Shown: in pieces, positions 43,385-51,339 of the stretch
Layout: the number at the start of each line of letters is the position of its first letter
How positions within the stretch are numbered: the first letter of the stretch is position 1
Origin: Bdellovibrionales bacterium
GTDB lineage: Bacteria > Bdellovibrionota > UBA1018 > CAIMNF01
Reading direction: 5' to 3'
DNA length: 53,979 bases
Assembly (NCBI GenBank): GCA_947372355.1
Contig: CANBTI010000012.1
Location: forward strand, 1-53,979
Notes under the pieces: generated by a model
Database searches by the model: none
What the model saw: only the letters and a program-made list of their open reading frames with translations
What the model was told of the DNA's origin: nothing
Made by a program: the position numbers and the translations under genes

Positions 43385-44326
43385 ATGGCATTTTCAAAAC
43401 AGTTATCTGCAAAAAAACGCAAAACGATCATTAACATCAATGGTAAAATCATACCGCCAGAAAAGTTAATAGAACAGGCAAATGTCTCTGTTTTTGATCG
43501 CAGTTTTTTATACGGGGATAGCCTTTACGAAGTGGTTCGTACCTACGAAGGAAAGCCATTTCGATTAAAAGAACATCTTCTCAGAATGGAGAAGTCTGCC
43601 GCTCTTTGTCAGATGAAGTTGAGCCAAGGCATTAAAGTTTATGAGCGTGAGATGCTCAAGAGCATTGCCGCATACCGTGCCCAACCCGGTAAAAAAAATG
43701 AAGATGTTTATGTGCGCATCGTAGTTTCTCGCGGAAGTGGGAAAATTGGTTTTGGACTAAAAAATCTTGAGAGCGAATGTTTGTACGTCATCATGGTGGA
43801 ACCGATTTCCATGTTCCCCAATCCCCCATTTGGAAAAGGATTAAATCTTCAAGTATCTAAACGCCTCCGTAATCATCCCAAGGCTGTAGATCCAGCCATG
43901 AAATCTGGAAATTATTTGAATAATCTTCTATCTTATCTAACCGCTGCAGACGCTGGTTACGACGACGCACTTTTACCCGATCAACAAGGATTCATCACTG
44001 AAGGAACTACATTTAATATTTTTTATGTGAAGCGCGGAATTGTTGCAACTCCACCGCTTGACGTTGGAATTTTAGATGGTGTTACCCGCAGAGCAATCAT
44101 CAATCTTTGTGTTGAATTGGGAATCCCTTGTCGTGAAGTTCGTTTTCCAAAAGAGTATTTATATGAAGCTGATGAAGTGTTTGCATCAAGCTCTCTCAAA
44201 GAAGTTTTACCCGTGATGAATCTTGATGGGAAAAAAATCAATGGCGGAAAAATCGGAACGATTTCTGTCACTTTAAAAGCTGCTTTTGAAGATTTAGTTA
44301 AAAACGAATTAAAACTAAATAAATAA
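43385..44326 (+). CDS. Class IV PLP aminotransferase (branched-chain or D-amino acid type)
   Basis: 313 residues of fold type IV. Signatures are SVFDRSFLYGDSLYEVVRTY, the PLP-lysine region DPAMKSGNYLNNLL, DDALLPDQQGFITEGTTFNIF and GILDGVTRRAIINL. The family includes branched-chain aminotransferase (IlvE), D-alanine aminotransferase and aminodeoxychorismate lyase; the visible motifs fit the IlvE/Dat side but do not decide. A ~15-residue basic N-terminal extension (MAFSKQLSAKKRK) is present. No SD. Confidence 0.85.
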   Translation: MAFSKQLSAKKRKTIININGKIIPPEKLIEQANVSVFDRSFLYGDSLYEVVRTYEGKPFRLKEHLLRMEKSAALCQMKLSQGIKVYEREMLKSIAAYRAQPGKKNEDVYVRIVVSRGSGKIGFGLKNLESECLYVIMVEPISMFPNPPFGKGLNLQVSKRLRNHPKAVDPAMKSGNYLNNLLSYLTAADAGYDDALLPDQQGFITEGTTFNIFYVKRGIVATPPLDVGILDGVTRRAIINLCVELGIPCREVRFPKEYLYEADEVFASSSLKEVLPVMNLDGKKINGGKIGTISVTLKAAFEDLVKNELKLNK

Positions 44327-44333
44327 AGATTAC

Positions 44334-45167
44334 TTATTTCTTAGAGCAATCCACTCCTGGGATTTGAACTTTTGAACTCGATACTACCCAGCAAAGATTT
44401 TCTGGGGTGAGCAATGTTCCGATGGTGGAACCATACTCACGATCATTTCCAGCTAAACCCTGCATTCCATGATTGATGGCTGCAACTTGGGTAATGCCGT
44501 TTATATTTACCATTTCTGGTCCACCACTATCACCGGGTAGAGCTCCGTACGCTTCTCCCGAAAGAAGAATATAATTACTCAAAACTGAACTGATCTCTTT
44601 TTTGCCTTGTTTCTTGATCAATAAATTTTGGTTAGAGTAATCACCATGAATTCCAATAAATCGACTTGCACCATAACCAACTAAAGTCACTTCAGCATGA
44701 TTGAGCAACATTTTTGAAGGTGCATCTTTACTCACATAAACTGGTAGTGGTGTAATCCCCACCACTGGTTGACGGAGTAAAATGTAGCCGATATCATTTG
44801 CTACGTTTTTTTGTCGGTCTAACTGAGACATCCCATTGGTGGGTAGTTCAAATTTAGGATGACTTTCAAAGTGATCCGATTCCACTTCCAACCCTTTTTG
44901 CCTAATATTCAAATTTGATCCATTCGCAATTAATGAAATAGAGGAAGTATTTTGAAGGCAATGGGCAGCGGTGAGTAACAAATTGGGAGTCACTAAAAAT
45001 GAAGTACAAACCGCTTCAGATTCATTATTGTCTGAATCTTGAGAGTTCAGTTTTAATCCAAAAACTTCTGGATGATCTAATTGATTTACATTTTCTCCAT
45101 CAATAATTTCAGCTTGAACATGAGCACTGATGATAATTGTGGCGAGAAAAAGCAGGACATTATTCAT
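44334..45167 (-). CDS. Exported trypsin-like serine protease (S1 family)
   Basis: 277 residues with signal peptide ending HVQAEI. The catalytic triad is complete: His in LLTAAHCLQ, Asp in ANDIGYILLRQ and Ser in LPGDSGGPEMV. Three or more Cys can form the usual disulfides (AAHC-type pair and a C-terminal VDCSKK). The N-terminal segment (IIDGENVNQLDHPEVFGLKL) resembles the IIGG start of activated trypsins, so maturation by cleavage is possible. Preceded by SD GGGGTG and a TTGACA box. A secreted or periplasmic degradative protease is likely. Confidence 0.9.
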   Translation of the reverse strand: MNNVLLFLATIIISAHVQAEIIDGENVNQLDHPEVFGLKLNSQDSDNNESEAVCTSFLVTPNLLLTAAHCLQNTSSISLIANGSNLNIRQKGLEVESDHFESHPKFELPTNGMSQLDRQKNVANDIGYILLRQPVVGITPLPVYVSKDAPSKMLLNHAEVTLVGYGASRFIGIHGDYSNQNLLIKKQGKKEISSVLSNYILLSGEAYGALPGDSGGPEMVNINGITQVAAINHGMQGLAGNDREYGSTIGTLLTPENLCWVVSSSKVQIPGVDCSKK

Positions 45168-45202
45168 GATCGCACCCCGGTTAAAGACCGTTTAGAATAG
45201 CG

Positions 45203-45231
45203 ACCTTATTTCTAGTACTGCACCATGTCAA
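45203..45231 (-). promoter_or_regulatory. Probable promoter of the serine protease
   Basis: On the minus strand TTGACA (45226-45231), 17 bp and a weak TAAGGT (45203-45208). It lies in the 84-bp gap after suhB and about 36 bp before the protease ATG, suggesting independent expression. Confidence 0.4.
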
Positions 45232-45251
45232 CTATAATCATTGAATTATAT

Positions 45252-46037
45252 CTACAAACTCTTCAAAATTTGGCTATGAATGAGGCCATTTGAAGCCAGA
45301 ATCTCCACCCCATGATGATCAAACTTTTTGCCACCAAAGTTAGTTACTTTTCCACCGGCTTCGGTCACCAATAAGGCCCCCGCTGATACATCCCAAGGAG
45401 CCAAATGACGCTCCCAAAAACCATCAAAAACACCACATGCGGTATAAGCCAAATCGAGGGCCGCACTTCCTGGTCTGCGAACGGCTCTTGAATTCATACT
45501 CACTTTTTCAAATGAGGTCATTTCAGTGGAGAGTAACCCACGACGATGATACGCAAATCCAGTGGAGAGGAGTGAGTTCGCAATTTTTTTGGTATCAGAT
45601 ACATAAATTCTTTTTCCATTTTTGAACGCCCCTTTGCCTCTAATCGCAGTGTAAAGCTCATCTAAAATTGGATGATAGGTAACGGCAACTTCAACATTTT
45701 TACCAATTTGTGCAGCAATGGTTACGCAAAACATTGGAAATCGATGAACGAAATTGGTAGTTCCATCCAGTGGATCTAAAATCCACATCCCCTGATGCCC
45801 CTTATTCATGAAGCCCTTTGAATTGGTTTCTTCTGTCAGTAACGCGAAATCCGGTTCGCATTTTTTTAAAATCTTCAGCGCTACTGCTTCTGCTTCGACA
45901 TCAGCATTGGTCACCAATCCCTGATTATCTGCCTTTTCTTTGATTTGAAGCTTCCTTGAGTAATGTTTTCGAATCACTTTTCCAGCTGCATAAGCAGCAT
46001 CTACGGCACCTTCAAGTAATGCTTCTCTTTTAATCAT
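45252..46037 (-). CDS. suhB: Inositol-1-monophosphatase (SuhB family)
   Basis: 261 residues with the metal-binding motifs FALLTEETNSKG, WILDPLDGTTNFVHRFP and HLAPWDVSAGALLVTEAGG. These define the Li-sensitive Mg-dependent phosphatases. It dephosphorylates inositol phosphates or related sugars; SuhB also takes part in rRNA antitermination complexes, which may or may not apply here. Length matches E. coli SuhB. Divergent from the coiled-coil membrane gene. Confidence 0.92.
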   Translation of the reverse strand: MIKREALLEGAVDAAYAAGKVIRKHYSRKLQIKEKADNQGLVTNADVEAEAVALKILKKCEPDFALLTEETNSKGFMNKGHQGMWILDPLDGTTNFVHRFPMFCVTIAAQIGKNVEVAVTYHPILDELYTAIRGKGAFKNGKRIYVSDTKKIANSLLSTGFAYHRRGLLSTEMTSFEKVSMNSRAVRRPGSAALDLAYTACGVFDGFWERHLAPWDVSAGALLVTEAGGKVTNFGGKKFDHHGVEILASNGLIHSQILKSL

Positions 46038-46092
46038 GTCAAAATTCTAACCCTGTCAAAAGGCAGACGGCAAGTAAGATCATTGTTGACGT

Positions 46093-46153
46093 TTGACACC
46101 CCTTTCATCTGGGCTCATAATGGATAGAGGCCAGTTGTACTTTGCTGCAAAGT
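46093..46153 (+). promoter_or_regulatory. Strong promoter and 5' hairpin of the coiled-coil membrane gene
   Basis: TTGACA (46093-46098), 17 bp, CATAAT (46116-46121): a near-consensus promoter, so transcription starts near 46128. The leader has a perfect hairpin ACTTTG/CAAAGT (46139-46153) immediately before the AGGAGG ribosome binding site, which could modulate access to it. Confidence 0.65.
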
Positions 46154-46170
46154 CTAGGAGGGACGCGAGC

Positions 46171-47280
46171 ATGAATTCATTAGTTTATTTTTATTCGAAG
46201 TTTACAGAAGAGTTTCTGTTACTCAGTGCTACAGGAGTTTTTACTCTTCTCTCCATCTACTGTTATCACTGGGTGATTCAAAAACGTAGACTCGGAATTG
46301 CCAGCTCCCAAATTCCATCCATTGTAGTGAAATCTTACTTAAGCCAACTCATCAATGAAGCTGAGTTTGTTCGAAAACAATTATTTGGAATGACCGATGG
46401 TCACACATACGCACCCACTGAAGGTTTTCATAGTGGAGCTAACTTTACTGCCTCTGCACCAGCTGCTGAAGGAAATCAGCCAATTTCACCTGATTTATTA
46501 GCTCGAGTGAATTCACTAGAATCTTCCTTGAAAGATAAAGAAAGTTTAGTCGTTAATATTAATATCGAAAAAACAAAACTACTCGAAGAAATTGAAAAGT
46601 TAAAAGCAAATCCAGTTGCTGCTCCATCCGCTCCTGCAGGAAATCAAGATCAACTTTCACAAAAAATTAAAAATCTTGAAGCACGTTTAGAAGAGTACGC
46701 ATTATTTGAAGAAGATCTTGCAAATCTAAAACGCCTGCAACAAGAAAACACCCAACTGAAAAAGAAACTCAGTGAAGTAGGAACTAATTCTGAGCCAGCA
46801 ATTGCAGCTCCTGTTGCCGCAGCTCCAGTGGCTGCGCCTGCTCCCGTTGTGGTTGAACCCACTCCTGTTGTGGAGAAAGCTATTCTTTCAGCAGTTCCAG
46901 ATATTGCACCTGAAGTTCCCACTCCTGCTGCATTAGGTGAACCACCACACGCCCTAGATCAAGATGCGATTGATAAATTATTGAATGGCACTTCAGCAGT
47001 TGAACCAGTGACTGCTCCTTCGGATCAATTTGAAAACTTAGTGGATTCAGTGGAAAATAGCTTGGAAATTCCTGTTGCTGTTGAACCGGTTGTTGCTCAG
47101 CCAAAAGCTGAACCCGTACCTGAAGAGCCAATCATTGTACCTGCTTCTGCAGTGGTTGCTGCTGCCAATGCACCTCAAGCTACCTTGGTGGCCGGACCAG
47201 GCGCAGAACCAGCATCTGCACTTGCTAACAAAACAGATGAAGAACTTTTAAAAGAATTCGAAAACTTACTGAACTCTTAA
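46171..47280 (+). CDS. Membrane-anchored coiled-coil protein with FliM-like peptide
   Basis: 369 residues from the ATG at 46171, with AGGAGG 9 bp upstream; longer frames start inside the promoter. One membrane segment (FLLLSATGVFTLLSIYCYHW, 15-34) is followed by a coiled coil (about 110-215) and an Ala/Pro/Val-rich tail. Residues 262-273 (LDQDAIDKLLNG) resemble the FliM N-terminal peptide LSQ-EIDALL that binds phosphorylated CheY. The C terminus ends in a short helix (DEELLKEFENLLNS). No named family. The topology suggests cytoplasmic coiled coil and tail tethered to the inner membrane, perhaps linked to motility or signalling. Confidence 0.65.
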   Translation: MNSLVYFYSKFTEEFLLLSATGVFTLLSIYCYHWVIQKRRLGIASSQIPSIVVKSYLSQLINEAEFVRKQLFGMTDGHTYAPTEGFHSGANFTASAPAAEGNQPISPDLLARVNSLESSLKDKESLVVNINIEKTKLLEEIEKLKANPVAAPSAPAGNQDQLSQKIKNLEARLEEYALFEEDLANLKRLQQENTQLKKKLSEVGTNSEPAIAAPVAAAPVAAPAPVVVEPTPVVEKAILSAVPDIAPEVPTPAALGEPPHALDQDAIDKLLNGTSAVEPVTAPSDQFENLVDSVENSLEIPVAVEPVVAQPKAEPVPEEPIIVPASAVVAAANAPQATLVAGPGAEPASALANKTDEELLKEFENLLNS

Positions 47281-47281
47281 A

Positions 47282-47812
47282 CTATTTGGCTTCGAGTTGT
47301 TTTTTAATTTTTTGATTTTCTATTTTTTCATTTTTAATTTTAAATTCAATCAGCTTGCTCACCCGATAGAGCAAAGAATTTTCCTGAATGCCGTCGGTCT
47401 CTTGATTGCGCCAGCCCTCTAAAACATCACGCTGAATTTGTTGTTCTTTTTGAACACTCACCCTTACGGAATTTTTTCCTTCTAAACTTCCCTTGGCGAT
47501 TGAAACACGAAATCGATATTGGGCTTTTGTATAAGGGCTCACCGAACCAGCTGAATCCAATAAATTTCTTTCGGCCGTATTATCAATCCACTTTGTTTGA
47601 AGAGTGCCATTTTCACGGTTCACTACTTCCATCGGACTCGCCTTCAATGCATCTACTGCGGCTTCCCAAGCCATCGGGTATTCCGAAAGAAAAATCTTGG
47701 CAAAGACCTGATCGGTATCTCCACCCACTGATTTTTTATAAGCACTCATGCATCCTGAACTTAAAACAAGCACGATGAGGGGCAAACAATACACTTTAAG
47801 AAGAGTTTTCAT
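47282..47812 (-). CDS. Lipoprotein, unknown function
   Basis: 176 residues with a lipobox LSSGC (Cys21). The mature part (YPMAWEAAVDALKASPMEVVNRENGTLQTKWIDN as an interrupted alpha-beta unit, then YRFRVSIAKGSLEGKNSVRVSV) resembles the small alpha/beta domain of BamC-like outer membrane lipoproteins, but the match is by pattern only. A Lys-rich helix ends the protein. Divergent from kdsD with under 25 bp between starts; convergent with the coiled-coil gene, stops 1 bp apart. Confidence 0.65.
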   Translation of the reverse strand: MKTLLKVYCLPLIVLVLSSGCMSAYKKSVGGDTDQVFAKIFLSEYPMAWEAAVDALKASPMEVVNRENGTLQTKWIDNTAERNLLDSAGSVSPYTKAQYRFRVSIAKGSLEGKNSVRVSVQKEQQIQRDVLEGWRNQETDGIQENSLLYRVSKLIEFKIKNEKIENQKIKKQLEAK

Positions 47813-47835
47813 TAAATTCAGTGTACCATAACAGC

Positions 47836-48822
47836 ATGCGCTTCAAAGACTTTTGCCAAGTTCTCCAAGAAGAAGGAACTGCAATTCAAAATGCAGCTCA
47901 GAGATATTTAAACCAACCTGAACTTTCAAAAAACATTGATCAGGCGATTCAACTTATTTTAGATCGAACCACCGCTGGTGGAAAAGTGATTCTTTTGGGG
48001 GTTGGTAAATCTGGAAAAATAGCAGCAAAAATTGCTGCAACCATGAGCAGTACAGGTACTCCGGCTATATTTGTTCACCCCACTGAAGCCCTTCATGGTG
48101 ATCTGGGCGTAGTCACTCCGAATGATATTGTGATGGCCTTCAGTTACACAGGAAACACAGAAGAATTATTAGAAATTTTGCCTTTTTTTGCTCGAAAAAA
48201 TATTCCCGTAATTGGAATCTGTGGAAGCGAAAAGTCTAAACTCGCAGAAAAATCTAAAATTTGGATTGATGCTTCAGTTGAAAAAGAAGCCTGTCCACAT
48301 AACTTAGCACCTACGAGCAGTACCACTTTAGCCCTCGCCATTGGTGATGCCTTTGCGGTGAGTCTATTAAATGCGCGTGGTTTCACACATGAAGATTTTG
48401 CAAAAAATCATCCGGGGGGTTCATTAGGAAAACGATTACAACTCACCGTCAAAGATTTGATGCACTCCTATCCAGCGAATTGTCCGGCAGTCACCACATC
48501 AGCAGGAATGGATGAAGTATTGGAACTGGCAACCAAAACTAAGCTAGGAGCAGTATTGGTTTGTGAAAATAAGCGCCTGTTAGGAATTATTACCGATGGA
48601 GATGTGCGTAGAGCTCTAAAACATCGTGAAAAATTTTTTAGTCTCACTGCGAAAGATGTAATGACGCAAAATCCAATCACAGTAAATGAAAACTTACTTG
48701 CCTACGATGCGCTGCGAATCATGGAGGAACGAGAGAGTCAAATCAGTGTTCTTCCCGTGGTGATTGAAAAAGATAAGGCCGTAGGATTACTACGCATTCA
48801 CGACTTGTTTTCAAATCTGTAA
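47836..48822 (+). CDS. kdsD: Arabinose 5-phosphate isomerase
   Basis: 328 residues from the ATG at 47836; a GTG at 47821 overlaps the promoter area. The SIS domain (GVGKSGKIAAKIAATMSSTG, HPTEALHGDLGVV, SYTGNTEE) is followed by FAKNHPGGSLGKRL and two CBS repeats (VLELATKTKLGAVLV, RIMEERESQISVLPVV). It converts ribulose 5-phosphate to arabinose 5-phosphate for Kdo and hence LPS synthesis. No other kds gene is nearby. Confidence 0.93.
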   Translation: MRFKDFCQVLQEEGTAIQNAAQRYLNQPELSKNIDQAIQLILDRTTAGGKVILLGVGKSGKIAAKIAATMSSTGTPAIFVHPTEALHGDLGVVTPNDIVMAFSYTGNTEELLEILPFFARKNIPVIGICGSEKSKLAEKSKIWIDASVEKEACPHNLAPTSSTTLALAIGDAFAVSLLNARGFTHEDFAKNHPGGSLGKRLQLTVKDLMHSYPANCPAVTTSAGMDEVLELATKTKLGAVLVCENKRLLGIITDGDVRRALKHREKFFSLTAKDVMTQNPITVNENLLAYDALRIMEERESQISVLPVVIEKDKAVGLLRIHDLFSNL

Positions 48823-48868
48823 TCCCGTACCCTCTATTTATAGTTAATCATTGAAAGGATAAACATAA

Positions 48869-49930
48869 ATGGACACGAAACGTACGTTGAAAATCGTGAG
48901 CACATGCCTTCTTACTTTAGGCGTAATTGTTGCTTGCACGAGCGAAAGCGCGAAAGCGAAAATTAATTTTTTAATCAAAGATGCATCTAAGCCAGGTATT
49001 GTTGCAAAAATTAACGGCGAAGAAATCACAGAAGATCAATTGATCGGTGATGCTCAACTTGAACTCATGCAGATCAAAAAACAAGAATATGATCTTAAAA
49101 TGGGACAATTGAACAAACTAGTTCAAGAAAGATTCATTGGAGCTGAAGCGAAAAAAGAAGGCTTAGCTAGTGCTGATGAGTATATCGCTAAGAAAATCAT
49201 TAAAGGTGACATTAAAATCACTGATGCTGAATATAAAAAATTCGTAAAAGAAAAAAATATTCCTGAAAGCAACATCAACGATCAAGTAAAAGAGCGCATT
49301 AACGCTTACATGAAAGATCAGAAAAAAGATGAAATGGTTCAAGCTTTCCTAGCTAAACTCACTAAAAGCTCTCCAGTTGAAGTTTACTTCAAAAAACCAA
49401 AATCAAACATTCAAGTTGAAGTTGGCGATGCACCAATCGAAGGTGGCGCTAGTGCAAAAGTGAATATCGTTGTTTTCTCTGATTTCCAATGTCCATTCTG
49501 CTCTAAAGGCGCAAAAGTGACTCAAGAAATTCATAAAAAATACGGCAACAAAGTTAAAATTGCTTTCAAGCAATTCCCACTTCCAATGCATAAAGATGCA
49601 CCACTTGCTGCTGAAGCATCTATGTGCGTTTATGATCAAAACAAGGATAAATTCTGGAAGTTTCATGATATTGCTTTCGCAAATCAAGATAAACTTGATG
49701 CAGAAAACCTAGTAAAACACGCTAAAGCTGCCGGTGTGGATGATAAAAAATTCAAAGAATGTTTGGATTCACACAAAAATGCTGACTACGTGAAAAAAGA
49801 TCAAGCTTACGGTGAAAAATTAGGTGTTCGTTCAACTCCTACTTTCTTCGTAAACGGACAACTTTTGAGCGGCGCTCTTCCTCTTGATGCTTTTTCTGAA
49901 GTGATCGATGAAGAAATGAACGCGAAGTAA
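48869..49930 (+). CDS. Lipoprotein with SurA-like N terminus and DsbA-type thioredoxin domain
   Basis: 353 residues; SD AAAGGA is 10 bp upstream. The N terminus ends with a probable lipobox (VIVAC, Cys23). Residues ~40-165 resemble SurA/parvulin N-terminal domains (IVAKINGEEITEDQLI, LNKLVQERFIGAEAKKEG). Residues ~180-350 form a DsbA-like Thioredoxin_4 domain with CPFC in FSDFQCPFCSKGAK and the cis-Pro in VRSTPTFFVNGQLL. It probably combines chaperone-like binding with disulfide oxidation or isomerisation of envelope proteins. Followed by a strong terminator. Confidence 0.85.
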   Translation: MDTKRTLKIVSTCLLTLGVIVACTSESAKAKINFLIKDASKPGIVAKINGEEITEDQLIGDAQLELMQIKKQEYDLKMGQLNKLVQERFIGAEAKKEGLASADEYIAKKIIKGDIKITDAEYKKFVKEKNIPESNINDQVKERINAYMKDQKKDEMVQAFLAKLTKSSPVEVYFKKPKSNIQVEVGDAPIEGGASAKVNIVVFSDFQCPFCSKGAKVTQEIHKKYGNKVKIAFKQFPLPMHKDAPLAAEASMCVYDQNKDKFWKFHDIAFANQDKLDAENLVKHAKAAGVDDKKFKECLDSHKNADYVKKDQAYGEKLGVRSTPTFFVNGQLLSGALPLDAFSEVIDEEMNAK

Positions 49931-49964
49931 TTTGAAAATTACTTCAAGTAAAAGATAAAACATT

Positions 49965-49999
49965 AAAAAAGCCTCGCTTGATTCAAGCGGGGCTTTTTT
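49965..49999 (+). terminator. Rho-independent terminator after the DsbA-like gene
   Basis: A long stem (AAAAAAGCC, mismatch, CGCTTGA against TTCAAGCG, then GGCTTTTTT) with a T run. It lies 34 bp after the stop and separates this gene from murF. Confidence 0.9.
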
Positions 50000-50016
50000 A
50001 TTTATCACTCGTCCGT

Positions 50017-50022
50017 TATACT
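50017..50022 (+). promoter_or_regulatory. -10 box of murF, leaderless-type spacing
   Basis: TATACT ends 6 bp before the murF ATG, and no SD exists in the gap after the terminator. Transcription would begin at or next to the A of the ATG. The -35 region is poor (T-rich). Confidence 0.45.
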
Positions 50023-50028
50023 TAAATC

Positions 50029-51339
50029 ATGTTCTGGAACACTCACCGCATTGCTGAAATACTTCATTTAGCCGCCCCCTCTTCTTTTACAGAGATCCCT
50101 CACATCACCACTGATACACGCACGATCAAGCCAGGCTCGATGTTTGTTGCGATCAAGGGCGATACGATGGATGGGCACGATTTTATTCAAGCCGCGGTAG
50201 AGAAAGGCGCTACTGCCATTGTTTCTGAGAAATATTTTGATGTTCCAAAAAATGTAGCCTTCTTTCAAGTGAGTTCAACTTTGAATGCGATCCGAGAATT
50301 GGCGCACGCTTATCGTCTTTCATTTTCAATCCCTTTCATTGGGGTAGTGGGCAGTGTTGGAAAAACAACCACCAAAGAACTCATTTCTAGTTTACTCAAA
50401 GGTAAATATGAACGGGTGCTTAAAACGGAGGGCAGCCAAAATGGTTATTTGGGAATTCCACTTACCATGCTTTCACTTTCTCCCAATGATCAAATTGCCG
50501 TCATTGAAATTGGGATTGATGATATCGGAGCCATGGAGCAACACTTAGCCTTGGTTGAACCTACCCACATCATTGTTACCGCATTAGGACCAGAACATTT
50601 GCATCAACTGAAAACGGTTGAAATCGCCGTTGCAGAAGAGTTGAAGGCTTTTGATTACGCCGCTCCTCGCGGAAAAAAACTAGCGATTAATTTAGCAGAT
50701 CCTTATGTGAATACTTGGTTTAGTAAAAACTCATCTGAATTGCAGCTTAAAAACTTCATGACGTATGAAAAAGCGGATTCAAATTTTTTAAAAAATTTTC
50801 CATCCCCACTTCCAGGTGCACACCATGAACATAACTTACTTGCAGCTGTTACCATGGGTAAATTACTTGGTCTGACTACGGAAGAAATGCAAAACGGACT
50901 AAAAACATTTAAAACTGCATTCGGACGCACCGAAATTCATCAGTTACCTAATCAGATCACGGTTGTTGCTGATTATTATAATTCAAATCCGACTTCTTTG
51001 GTGGCTGCACTTCAATTATTGAAAAGCACAAATAAAAACATCGCTGTTCTAGGTGATATGTTGGAATTAGGCACTGAAGAAGAATCCTTTCATCGAGAAA
51101 TTGCCAAAGAAATCATCAAATTAAAAATTAACGAACTTTACCTTTTTGGAACAAGAATGAAATGGCTCAAGGATGAACTCGTTAAAAATCATTATTCAAA
51201 TGTAAAACATTTTGAATCCCATGAAAAACTAACCGAAGAATTAAAAAAACACCTTTCTCCGAATGATCAAATTTTAATCAAGGGTTCTCGGGGAATGAAA
51301 ATGGAAAAAGTTTTCAATCTCCTGCAAACTCATTCATGA
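50029..51339 (+). CDS. murF: UDP-N-acetylmuramoyl-tripeptide--D-alanyl-D-alanine ligase
   Basis: 436 residues of the Mur ligase family: N-terminal substrate domain (ITTDTRTIKPGSMFVAIKGD), P-loop GVVGSVGKTTTKELI, central IEIGIDDIGAMEQH and GPEHLHQL, and C-terminal GRTEIHQLP and VVADYYNSNPTSLVAAL. It adds D-Ala-D-Ala to complete the peptidoglycan pentapeptide precursor. The gene lies outside a dcw cluster here. Stop overlaps tsaC as ATGA. Confidence 0.95.
   Translation: MFWNTHRIAEILHLAAPSSFTEIPHITTDTRTIKPGSMFVAIKGDTMDGHDFIQAAVEKGATAIVSEKYFDVPKNVAFFQVSSTLNAIRELAHAYRLSFSIPFIGVVGSVGKTTTKELISSLLKGKYERVLKTEGSQNGYLGIPLTMLSLSPNDQIAVIEIGIDDIGAMEQHLALVEPTHIIVTALGPEHLHQLKTVEIAVAEELKAFDYAAPRGKKLAINLADPYVNTWFSKNSSELQLKNFMTYEKADSNFLKNFPSPLPGAHHEHNLLAAVTMGKLLGLTTEEMQNGLKTFKTAFGRTEIHQLPNQITVVADYYNSNPTSLVAALQLLKSTNKNIAVLGDMLELGTEEESFHREIAKEIIKLKINELYLFGTRMKWLKDELVKNHYSNVKHFESHEKLTEELKKHLSPNDQILIKGSRGMKMEKVFNLLQTHS

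Noticed and set aside
46093-46170. Upstream in-frame starts of the coiled-coil membrane gene
   Set aside because: They fall on the -35 box and before the predicted transcription start; AGGAGG precedes the ATG at 46171.
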